A stretch of DNA of 64,000 nucleotides from Tamarix chinensis. Taxonomy: Eukaryota; Streptophyta; Magnoliopsida; Caryophyllales; Tamaricaceae. Below are positions 13,604-24,389 of this stretch, one piece after another. Under the pieces are notes generated by a model. It made no database searches. It was given only the letters and a program-made list of their open reading frames with translations, and had not been told where the DNA came from. Numbering within the stretch: position 1 is the stretch's first letter; the number at the start of each line of letters is the position of its first letter. The stretch is from contig CM060171.1 in NCBI GenBank assembly GCA_030549775.1, positions 2,534,001 through 2,598,000 of the forward strand, given 5' to 3'. The position numbers were made by a program, and so were the translations under genes.

Positions 13604-14319
13604 CCCGTACTCATATAGATTTGATAAAAAGTATGGTGTGAAATGATTATTGATAAGAGATTAATTAATTAATTAATTCAGACTATAAATGGCTTTTATT
13701 TATTATTCATCTAAAGTGATCGTATGTTGTTTTATTATTCTATTGGGATTATGTGCTTTTGTGTGTCGGCCTTAGTGCATGGTTACCTCGCTCAGTACGT
13801 AGTGTACTGACCACCCATTTTATGGGTATTGTTCATTCCCACGAGTAGAAGACCCTTCTAACTTTGTGCAGGTAGGCGATGCATATTTCGATGCCTTTGA
13901 TGTTCATGAGGCATCAGGCGGAGCTGAGTGTTGAGCATGTGCTTGGCTCAGTGATTGGGAGTGACGTGGCCGGATTCTCTCCTTATGTTATTCTATTTTT
14001 TTTTTGAATTGGATTTCCCAGAACTAAGCTACTATCATTTGTAGACGTTATTCCTTTCAAGGAAATTTGATTATGTAAACTTTTTACGCATACTCTAATT
14101 TCTATGCTATGACTCTTCTAGTTTTCTTTTTATGAACTCTTCGTTTAAGTATTAATGTAAGTTTGCCAATAATCCTTTTTAGCCTTAGCACTCAGTACTG
14201 GAACAGTAGGAGTGAACCGGCCTAGTACTAAGTGTAGCAGTAACATTCCCAAAATTCACATATTCTAATTTATTTGCTTCCGTTTAAAAAAATAGTAAAA
14301 TTTGGGGTGTTACAATGAC

Positions 14320-14753
14320 AAACACATTTGCTACCCTATTAAGTTTTGACTATAATTATTTATAAATAAGAGTGTTAGGTTAAATGGTGCACTCTAACTG
14401 AAAACATACTTAAAATGAGTATTTCATTAGTCTAATATAACAGAAGGGCTATTTTGGTGAGTTTTTATTTTTGTTTTATTTTTTTTACAGGGGACTATTT
14501 TGATGTTTCTTGAACTCAAATGAGCTATCTTATTATCTAATAACTAGATAATGAATTCACCCTCCAAAATTAATTTAGGGATTAGAACATAACATAACTC
14601 TAGCTAAATCACCATAAGATATCTAATCAAATGGAATGATTCGAATGAACCCATATTTACTATAATTTCCAAGAAGAATGATAATCAAATACACCTTTTA
14701 TTTCTTTATTTCTTCTTCTTCTTTACTTTATTTTATTTGAAGTTTCTAGGCAG
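14320..14753. other. interspersed repeat fragment of unknown class
   Basis: Non-coding. The part at 14420-14530 is similar to the reverse complement of 4340-4440, so this is a dispersed repeat, but no terminal structure is clear. Confidence 0.4.
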
Positions 14754-15353
14754 TGTGAGTTTGTGACTAGTATTTGATGTGTTGGGTAGCATGGATGATT
14801 ATGTGTAGGTGTAGAAGAGTTTAGAAAAGTGCGAAGTGGTCGATAATAACAAAAACTTGTTATGGTGATGGATACGAGTGTGCCATTAGACACTATAGAA
14901 ACATGAAGAAAAATTCAAAGATAAGCATTAACATGACACCTCCTAATGGTGGTCACCACAGTCATGTCAATAGCGACATGACCCCTCATGATGAGCACCA
15001 TGTATGTGTTGTCGTTGATGATGATGTGCCTTCTTAAAGTCATTATTTTCCACAAACTCCTTTTTTTATATATAATTTTTATTCCATTTTCCTTAGGTTA
15101 TTATCAGAGTTATTATTTTCTCCTTGTTTAGAGAGAAATATAGATCTAGAACTAGTTCCTTGAGAGAGATATTGTATTCTTGAGAGATCTTATGATGAGG
15201 ATTGATTCCTTCATGAAATATCTTGTTTTATACACTTAATAAAGATCATATGTTACCCTTATTTAATTCTTGATGGTTTTTCTCCATTTAATCTTATAAT
15301 CCCTAATTATGCTATATTAGGTCTTATGTGTGCATGCTAGTTGATCCCCAACA
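14754..15353 (+). mobile_element. 5' LTR of a Copia element
   Basis: Starts TGTGAGTTTG, ends CCCCAACA, and is followed at once by a decayed primer-binding site (AATTGTATCATATCTTAG, compare TTGGTATCAGAGC, initiator Met tRNA). It matches the nested solo LTR at 9450-10152. Copia gag follows in the same orientation. 600 bp. Confidence 0.85.
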
Positions 15354-15379
15354 AATTGTATCATATCTTAGATATGTGT

Positions 15380-16482
15380 GAGGAATAGTATAGGATGGTG
15401 TCTATAAGATTTGATATTATAAATTTTTATAGTTCCATGAACTTTAGCCTATAGAAGTTGAAGATAAATGTGATCTTGGCTCAGAATGAATTAGAGAATG
15501 CTTTATGAGGAAAATCAAAGAAGGCTGCAGTGATGAGTAAGGAGAAATTTGATGATATCAATGTAAAGATCCTATATACCATATAATTTTGTCTTTCTAA
15601 AAGGGTCCTATAAGAGGTTGTGAAAGAGATAATTGTGTCCATCTTGTGGCTTAAATTGGAATCTCTCTACATGACAAATTATATTATGAGTTGTCTGTTG
15701 TTATACAACATATTTCACGAATTAAAACTAGGTGAGAGATAATCTCTTTATTCTCATCTTGATGAATTTAACTATATTGTTATGGATGTGTAGAACATAG
15801 ATGTCAAAAAAGATGATGATGATGATGATTTGGCTATTAAGTTGTTGTGCTCTCTACTTACTAATTATAAGAATTTTTGTGAAACTATATTTTTATAGTA
15901 AGAATGAGTTAATTCTTGAGGATATAAATAATGCCCTACCACAACGAGAATCGATTTAGAATCAATTGATTGGCAGAAATTTATCTGACTTATGTAGTGA
16001 GGGTATTTTAGTAAGGGGATCTGGTGACAAGAAGAAGTTCATATCAAAGATGTATAGGTTTAATAATGTTGTATTTCATGATTACTGCAATAAATGGCAT
16101 ATTAGGAAATACTATCATCATGGGAATTATATAGATAAAGTTGCCGATACATTCAATGAAGAGGAGGATGTTTCCATAGCTGAAGATGAAAGCAATGGTT
16201 ACATATTCACTGATAGGTGAATTTTAGATTCTAGGTGCACTTATCATGTTGATCCCAATAGAATCCTTTTTCAAACATATGACACAATTTGAGGTGGAGT
16301 TGTATTCTTGGATAATAGTGCTTCATGTAAAGTTGTTGGGAATGGGGCTCTAAAGGTGAGGATGTATGATAGTGTGGTCAGGATACTATCTGATGTTTGT
16401 CATGATCTTGAGATGACTAAGAGCTTGATATCACTATGATCCTTAATAATAAAGGATATAAATGTGTCACTGAGAATGGTAC
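15380..16482 (+). pseudogene. Copia gag and start of protease (first part of a split element)
   Basis: With frameshifts and stops, the sequence follows a Copia gag. A segment near 15420-15510 matches the FDG-x-N-(Y/F)-x2-W-K gag start. Next come REVVKEI and LWLKLESLYMT (about 15615-15680), then HLDEFNYIV (about 15760) and LLCSLLTNYKNF (about 15845). At about 16215-16400 follows a decayed protease region with LDSRCTYH in place of the usual LDSGCSYH, and ASCKVVGNG. The 84-codon ORF at 15966-16220 is part of this. The element is cut at 16482 by an LTR insertion and resumes at 21450. Confidence 0.85.
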
Positions 16483-19031
16483 TATAATACCCCAAAATTT
16501 ACTATCAATTTTTTTTTGTGGGAGCATAATAATAAGATCATCGGGGTTAATGTCATACTATACATGATGAATTTGGCTTACCCTACCTTTACCATATCGA
16601 ATACAAAGACAAATATTCACATCTTCAAATAAGATAAACGAGAGAATGAGAATTATTTCATAAAACTTAGATAAGAGTTTGGAGACAAAACTTTGAATAC
16701 AATACAAGTGAAATACAACAAAAGAGGTTCATTGGAACTAAGAGTCCATAAGGTATCCTGAAAAAAAGAAAGCAACTAGGTAGCATCAACTCTATGCCAA
16801 AGCTTAAAAAAATAATTCTCTTATCCATAGGAAGTGCATCATAAACAACAAAATCATGAATGAAGTCTTCAAAAGCCCTCACAACAACACCTAGGTCATC
16901 TATTTGTGGAAATGAGTAGCAAACATGAAAATGATAGTTAATACTTGTGTATTGTGTAAGGTAACAATATGCTTCATAAGAAAAAGGGACATACATTGCA
17001 TATATGATCACATGAAATAGATATATGTGTGTATTTTTTAGGATACGAGATGACGCAAGAGGGAACCATAAATAGAATTTCATAATATATGATTATAATA
17101 TCCAATTACTTACTTTTTTGAGTTTAGTGACCCTACTATTTATAATTGGTAAAATGTTATCAACATTAAAGCGATCCCAGTTCATCACGCTTATATCCAT
17201 TATTCTTGTCCAATAGAATGAATTAGCACAACCCCAAGGCATAATGCTCCTATCCACTATTTTTGTTTGATGTAAGGGGCTAGTACAACCCTAGGGCATA
17301 ATCCTTTTGTCCACTATTTTTATTTGGTGGAACAAACTAATACACCCTTAGGTCATGATGCTCTTTACCACTATTCTCGTCCGGTGAAACAAACTAGTAC
17401 AATTGGTTTTGACTCAGAAATATTTTACTTTAAATATACATGTCTTGTGATACTATTTGGTGATGATTTTATATTTTGACATATTTTATATCCTTATAAT
17501 TTCAGTTTTTAGTATTTTATTAGAGTAATTTAGGTGAATAATTATGATTTTATGCTTAAGTGATAATAATTGCATACATGTTATTATTTGAGCTAAAATG
17601 ATAATAATTAAATATATTTAGAGTATAATATTATTTATTTACTTTTATTGGTTTTAATTTTGTGGGTATTGTTTTTACATAAACGAAAAAAAAGAGTAGG
17701 ACCTTTGGACAAACTGCCCAAAGGCTAAAAAATAGGGAAAATCAATAGAGCCAAACGAGAGAGAAGGAGGGTTGAGTTGAGAATGGAGATTCGGCCGCAC
17801 AGAAAAGGAAAAAAGTAAAAGTAGTAGGGTGTAGAGTTGAAGAAGGGGAGCCAACAATAATGAGAGGGCTGACATAGGGGGAAAAGGGTTTGGCAACACA
17901 CAAAATTATGGAGAAAAAACACATGCAGTGTTAGCAAACACAGGAGCATAGGAGGCAGGCGGCTAAGAAGCAAACACAGAAGGACAAACACAAAATATAA
18001 GAAAGCCACAACACACAAACGAGAGAAAATGAAGCCATCATATGGAATAGAGAAGAACAGCAGTGCAAGGGCACAAGAACCGAGGAGCACAGAGTAGGCC
18101 AGTGAAGAAGTTTGTGCAGAAGAAGAAGAAAAAGAAAAAGAAAAAGAGAATAATTGCATGAAAAATAATGCTAAATGAGATAGAAATAAGAGAGAAAAGT
18201 TATCTAGTAGAATTTATTTAAGATGAAATTAATCTTTTATTTGAATTAATTATAAATAAATTCTTGATCTTTCATCCTTAATTAATTCTGATTATTTCTT
18301 TCTCTATTTTTAAATTATATTTTGGATATATATTTTTGTGTAATTAATTTAATAATTATAGCTGGATAATTATTTATTATTAGAGAATATACTAAAACCT
18401 TAGATTAGGTTTGAGATATTATTTTAATTTTCTTTGTTTTTTGAGATTGTTCTTTAAATATTTTTTAATTGTCATCATATATATATATATATATTCTGTT
18501 AATTATAATTTATATGGTGCATGCCATGTTCTGGTTTCCATATAGTGATAGTATGTAGGATTAATTATCTACTAGGCATCCATATAAATATGCTATAATT
18601 TATATATATATATTGCAGTTAGGTTAGATAACAATTCACATAATAGTTTTTTTATTCTAACTAGAGTAGTAAAATGTTTAGATACATGTGTGTCAAAGAA
18701 GAAAAATACAGCTAAACATGCTTAGTGTATTAGTCTAGGTACTTATATTGATATCCTTGTAATTATACTTAATGCATTAAATCTAGTTAAATATAAAAGC
18801 CGTTTGTTGATACTATATTGCTAGTATTTAATAGGGTTAATATTGGTGCTTTGTCGTATTAATTAATTAAGACAATTAATATAAGGTGTATGGACCTACT
18901 TTTGATGTACAAATTCGTCAGTCTATTTCTCATGATTAAATAATGACTTAGAAATTAATATTATATTTTGACCTAATCTAGTGGTGGATTCGATTATCCT
19001 AGTATATTTATCATATCTAGAGTTATCCATC

Positions 19032-19049
19032 ATGATGATGATGATGATG

Positions 19050-19109
<60 letters not shown>
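19032..19109. repeat. compound microsatellite (ATG)n(TTA)n
   Basis: About six ATG units followed by about twenty TTA units (19051-19109). Confidence 0.96.
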
Positions 19110-19110
<1 letters not shown>

Positions 19111-20454
19111 TATTTTATTTTATTTTTTATTTCTCTATTTGTATAACCCCTATTAGTATTTTTTTGTGTGATTTAGGATTTTTATTTTTATTTATTTTAA
19201 GCTACTTAAATAGAAGTGAGCCATCTTAATCCCCGGTATAGAACGATGCCCTTTTTTTTTTTACCAATACTATAATTGTCAACAAAAAGGTTTAATTTAT
19301 GTGCCGGCTACAACCACACCATTTAGTCATTGTATTAATGCCATGCATACTTAACATAATTATACAAGATACATAAAACACAACTAAAGTTAACTTAGAT
19401 CACTCCCCAAGAAAAATACCACAATTCCCCTAAGAATCCTAATTTCATAAGACAAGCCCAATTTATCCCATGAAACTCACCAAACCACCAACTTTAGTAA
19501 AATAATCTCAAATATCATTATTAACAACATATATATATATATAAATCAATTTCTAACTCTAACATCTCGCACATGCAATACTGATCATTTTCTCATTTGA
19601 GCATACCTATGCTATTTATAATTAACCCAAAGATTTCACATAACATATTGAGCATATTTTATCTCAATTATGTTTTAGAAATTCCAAATTTTCATATTCA
19701 ACCTAATTGACCAAAACATCCCTATCTTGCTTAAACTCCTCAAAACCTCTTTTTATGAAACTTATGTCATACTTAACCTTCACTCTAACATATTCAACAT
19801 GATTACGTTATAAAATCATCATGCCCTTAAAGTTGAGAATGACCCAAACTTCTCATCAAAACCTTATGAGTCCCAACATTATCAAATTTGTATCCACCAC
19901 ATATTCCATCACAATATCACTTATTTATATTTAAAATACATGACCTAATTAAAAAAATATATCATTAAAAAAAATATATCATGCCTACATGATAGGGTTA
20001 AATGACAAAGCTTAACTAAACAATACCATATAAGTTTATAATTTGACATAGAAATTATACCTGCATAATAAAATACAAAAAGATTAAGGTATAGCATCAA
20101 CAACATGATTTCCACAAATCATACTACACCAACATGATTTCAAGAAAAAGAAGAATATCAATATAGTATTGAATATAATAAACAAATAGAAATGAAAGTC
20201 TTTAATTTTTGACATGTATCCTTATAATAACATGACGCCAGTCTCTAAGCAAAAATACTCCTAATCACCCAACTCTAAAACTATTGTCTGATTGCCTAAA
20301 GAAAATAAAAGAATGAAAGGTTAGAACACGTATAGACAAAGAAGAAGGGAAAGGAGAGAAGAACCAAAGAAGATGGGTTGGCTTCTTGTGTGAGGGTCAA
20401 CCAATTTTGGGGTTACTTCTGTGACCAATTCACATAGCAAAAAAGGAAGTAACA

Positions 20455-20800
20455 AGGGAAGCTCAAATTGAGAAGGGGTAGAACACAAGATCGATAGCAC
20501 TAGGTGAAAGATTAGAAATTTAAGGTACACATGCTTGGAAACATGTGACGCAACTCGACATGCAAGGTGCACATGCTCAACCACAAAAATACAAACTCAG
20601 CAACGGTAACATAAGATGGGAAAGGACAACACAAGATCGAGAAGGATAGTGCAAGCTTAGTAAGGACAACTGAAAACTTTGCAAAGACAGCCACAAGCTC
20701 TTAAAAGAAAAAATAATATTAACAAGGAAATCCACAAGCTCAACAAAGATAAAACAAGATTGATAAGGAAATCCATAAGCTTGACAAAGATAAATGGGGT
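20455..20800. repeat. degenerate short tandem repeats in LTR copy B
   Basis: Repeated variants of ACAAGCTCAACAAAGATAAA, AAGGAAATCCACAAGC and AAGATCGAGAAGGA recur at roughly 20-60 base intervals. The array is imperfect and has no coding support. Confidence 0.6.
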
Positions 20801-21449
20801 GTAGAGGAGGCTCTAATTCATGAAGAATTCATATATAAGGATAGAATGAGTGTGAAGCTTGGATGTTGAGGGGTTGGGGTACACGAATGGTGGTTGCAAC
20901 TCGGATGGTGTCTGGCTGGGTGCTTGTTATCAAAAGCAATGGTGGTGTGGCTGCAAAAAATGAAGATGAAACTAAGGGAAGGAGATGGAGGAATCAATTA
21001 GAAGTCTATAGAAAGAATTTTTAGAGCAAAAAAGGAAAGGGGTGGGTTTGATGAGGTTATAATAAATTACCAGGATGTGAGAGGGAAAAGGTATTACATG
21101 GATGGTTTATTTCATACAAAATGCATGGCATGAGGGAGTTGCTAAGTGAGGTCAATTTAGGGAAAAAGGGGATCGATATTTTGGTATGTAGATGTGAAAG
21201 AAGGGACATTGAGTGTTGGCTAAGAAAAACTTGGGTAACTTGGTTACAGGGACCAAACTAAAATAAAATTGGTTGTGGCAATAGAAGATAGGCTAGGGGA
21301 AAGAAGAAAAATGGGAAAGAAGAGAGAGAGAGAGAGAAGAGAAAGAAAGGTGTTCAGGGTTAGAGATAGGGTTTAATAATTAGAAAAAGGGTTAAGATAC
21401 TAATCACTTGGGATAATGGTTAGGCTAAAATTTGGGGTATTACTGGTAC

Positions 21450-21505
21450 ATTTAGAGTTGCTAAAGGGGTTATGGTGGTAATTGTAGGCAAGCAGGTTGG
21501 GTCAT
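21450..21505 (+). pseudogene. Copia protease, continuation after LTR insertion
   Basis: Reads FRVAKGVMVV and GKQVGS, matching the stretch L-R-V-S-K-G-x-x-V-x-x-x-G that follows the protease core in Copia elements. It continues the frame interrupted at 16482, with the shared GGTAC lying at the break. It is cut again at 21505 by LTR copy C. The rest of pol is not seen in the window. Confidence 0.8.
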
Positions 21506-23838
21506 TATAACACCCCCAAAATTCACTAATGAAAAATTTAGTTTAATAAAAAAAGTTTAATGGAAGAAAAAAAACAAAACTGAGAATTCTGGGGATATGA
21601 CCGCCATACTTAGTACCAGAACGATTCACTTCTACCATTCTAGTACTAAGTGCTAAGGCTAAAAAGGATTATTGTTAAACTTAAGTCAATACCAACTAGA
21701 AAGATCATAACATAGAAATCAGAGTACACGTAAAAAGAGTCATAATCCAAAGTACATAGTCAAAGTTCCTTAAAAGGAATAGGGTCTACAAATGATAATA
21801 GTTTAGTTATGGGAAATCCAATATAAAAATGAATAACATAAAGAAATAAAAGAACATAAGGAGGAAATCTGGCCATACCACTCTTGATCTCCGAGCCAAG
21901 TCCATACTCAACTCTCAATCCTACCCGATGCCTCACAAGTATCGAAGACACCAAAAACAGAATCACCAACCTACACAAAGTCAGAGGAGCCTTCTGCTTG
22001 TGGGAATGAGCAGCACCCATGAAAAGGGTGGTCAGTATGCTACGTATTGAGTAAGATAAATATGCACTAAGGCCAACACATAAAGGTACATAATTCAAGC
22101 ATGATAATATAACAACATACACTCTTTATAAATAAAGACCAAGTTGTAGTCCTGATAAACTGATTATTAAATCTCTGATAAGAGCTTAATTCATACCATG
22201 CTTATTATTATTCCATGCGAGTACAGGAACCTCAATATTATAGCTGGTGGATTAGTCACTTATAGGGCAGAACACACCTAACCACTATTATAGCCAGTGG
22301 AGTGGTCATTTATAGGGCAAAAACACACCTAACCACTATTATATGCTAATGGATCAGTTTAGTCCTGACTCTCATGGTGTTCCATTGTAAGTACTTAGTG
22401 TCTTTTATGTGTCTTAGCAAACTTAGAGTTTGGTTTATTGAGCTCGAGATCCTCCACTATTATAGCCAGTGGACCAAAAACATACTAGACATAATGTGCG
22501 TGACCACTATTATTTGTCAGTAGACCGATCTCTAGGGCACCCCAGCTCATGGCCACTATTATTTGTCGGAGGATTGATCTGGACCTGGCTCAACAACCTT
22601 CCACTTTACATGATTAATGTCTTACCGTATTTTATTCAGCAATTCTTCACCCTAGACATATATGACTAACTTCATCTACACTTATCCTTCCAAGAGGGCG
22701 CGCCCTATATTTTGAGACTTTGCCCCTCCTAACACACCCCATCATCCTTTCCTTCTTTACCTAAATTATACTGGAGGCCCAAATCCTAAGTATGTGGATC
22801 AAGGCCCACCACATTACACCTCCAAGTCCACTCACTGCCTCACTCTAGGGTTTTCTCTAGAAATCCTAATTTGGGCCTATGTGGCCTATCCTTCTCCACC
22901 TCACATAACCCAAACTATTTTAACACCCCACACATGACAACCCTTGGATTCAACATCATCACACTTTTCTCTCCAAGTACACGTGTAACCATGAAACCCT
23001 AGGTGGCCACACTGAACCTTAGCTGGCCATGCAAAATCCTAGCATCCTCTTTTCCACATGTCACCTCTCCATTTCTCACCTTCCACTCTTATTTTTTCCA
23101 TGATGCTCATACTCATTCCTCACATGATAATCTTCCATCCTCGTCTTATACTCTACTCACCCTCATTTATTTTTCCTTTTTACCACCTTTTCATGTTATT
23201 GTCCCATGTACTATTTTCCACCCAAAGCCTCTAATCCCCCCAAAAACTCTTCCATTACCTTCCTTACATCCCAAATCAACTTTCCATATGTAAAATTCAC
23301 CCCCATACAAACTTTATACATCCCATGCAAACCCTCAAAGTTTCTCATGCAAAACCCTAAAACTCCCATACAAAACCCAAGATTCTCCCATGCAAAACCC
23401 TATATTTTCCCATAAAAAACCCTAGATTCTCTCACACAAACCCTAGATTCTTCCATGCAAATCCTAGATTCTTCCATTCATGGATCATGAAATATTTAGG
23501 TCAAACCCACATCCCTTGGTCAACTTATTTTCTTTTGGTCAACTTACGCCCCTACTTTCCTTTTTCATCCTTTCATCCTATGTCATCTCATTACATATCC
23601 TATCCTATCATGCATGTCCTAAAGGGTGACAACACATAACATCATATACATATTATACACATGAAATAAGATAACAAATGAGCTTACCTCAACTCCAAGC
23701 TATGCTAAACATAAAATAGATATAATGATAAGCATAAGATACATAACATATCATGATACATGGCATACAAGGAATATAAGGCACATAACACACATAATAC
23801 CTTAGCTACACCCTTACCTAATACGACACCGATCGGAA
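21506..23838 (-). mobile_element. truncated Gypsy LTR, copy C
   Basis: The left end (TATAACACCCCC) is the decayed reverse complement of the LTR 3' terminus. The following 2.3 kb parallels copy E in order: the GGGAATGAGCAGCACCCATG segment (about 22005), two groups of CCAC/GTGG repeats (22233-22580), the CCAAGAGGG segment (about 22690), then long runs of CCCATGCAAACCCTA-like sequence. It stops at about 23838, short of the promoter and leader part found in copy E, and meets an oppositely oriented LTR end. A 12-base palindrome AGGGCGCGCCCT lies at 22695-22706. Confidence 0.8.
22233..22580 (-). repeat. CCAC/GTGG hairpin-type repeats (copy C)
   Basis: Units such as CCACTATTATAGCCAGTGG and CCACTATTATTTGTCAGTAG occur in two groups separated by about 100 bases. 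This is the same layout as in copies A and E. Confidence 0.85.
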
Positions 23839-24389
23839 TGACCTAGTGCATGCATTATATTCCTTTTTATTTTTATGCTCTATTTTAGCCATATGGTTAC
23901 CTTAATCAGTAAGTAGCTTACTAATTACCCTCTTTATGGGCGTTGCTCATTCCCATGAACAGTGGCCCTTGCTAATTCCATGCAAGTAGGAGATGATAGT
24001 TATGATAACTTCAATGCCTATGATACCTTAGGCGGGACTAAGTGATGACCTATTGTACTTGTTGTGGGGTCTAAGAAGGTGTTCTCCAAACTTATCATTA
24101 TTTATTTTACTATTGTTTTTATTTCCCTCGTAGTGGGCGTGTTTGTATTTAATTTCCATTCCGTATTAACTCTAATGTTGCGTACTCTGGTTTTATTTAT
24201 GAAACATTGAACTTTTATGGGTTATGTGATTATTCGCATCACTAATTTTAGCCCCTTAGCCTTGTGATTAGTATGAGATTAGCTAAGGGTTAACCTTTTA
24301 CTAATCATGGTGGTAACACCCCTGTTTTTTGTGTATGGTTTTTCTATATCAAATAACAAATTTTAACTGTAAATTTTAGGGGTGTTACA
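23838..24389 (+). mobile_element. 5' LTR remnant (copy D) of the Gypsy element to its right
   Basis: About 550 bases homologous to 13735-14314 of copy A, including the GTTGCTCATTCCCATGAAC segment and the terminal GGGGTGTTACA ending at 24389. A decayed initiator-Met primer-binding site follows (TTCATATAAAAGC against TTGGTATCAGAGC). The rest of this 5' LTR is missing. Confidence 0.8.

Larger units (their letters stand above)
9235..14314 (+). mobile_element. solo LTR of a large Gypsy (chromovirus-type) family, copy A
   Basis: The left end matches, with decay, the LTR start seen in copy E (CGAAATACTCC against TGAAATACCCC). The right end is GGGGTGTTACA at 14314. Flanking pentamers are ATAAC (9230-9234) and ATGAC (14315-14319), a target-site duplication with one transition. 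Internal order is an AT-rich start, a TATA box (10758-10765), a pyrimidine-rich leader (about 10240-11340), an ATT-rich zone (11400-11870), GTGG/CCAC hairpin repeats (13255-13603), then the conserved 3' end. No gag-pol is present, so this is a solo LTR. Length is 5080 bp, or about 4.37 kb without the nested Copia LTR. Confidence 0.88.
16483..21444 (-). mobile_element. LTR insertion (copy B, Gypsy type, composite) inside the Copia element
   Basis: The left end TATAATACCCCAAAATTTAC is a decayed reverse complement of the LTR 3' end seen in copy A (...TTTGGGGTGTTACA). The right end is TTTGGGGTATTACT. Both sides carry the perfect pentamer GGTAC (16478-16482, 21445-21449), and the Copia frame resumes exactly across it. 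Degraded CCAC/GTGG-type repeats (about 17190-17395) put the LTR in minus orientation. Two separate leader-like purine-rich tracts (about 17690-18160 and 20300-21360) suggest that a second LTR or fragment is nested within. I could not place its ends. Length is 4962 bp. Confidence 0.8.

Noticed and set aside
16667..17083. 138-aa minus-strand ORF
   Set aside because: Falls in the 3' part of LTR copy B, aligned with non-coding LTR sequence of copies A and E.
17675..18159. 144-aa minus-strand ORF rich in Phe, Leu and Ser
   Set aside because: Purine-rich tract of LTR copy B read on the other strand. No domain.
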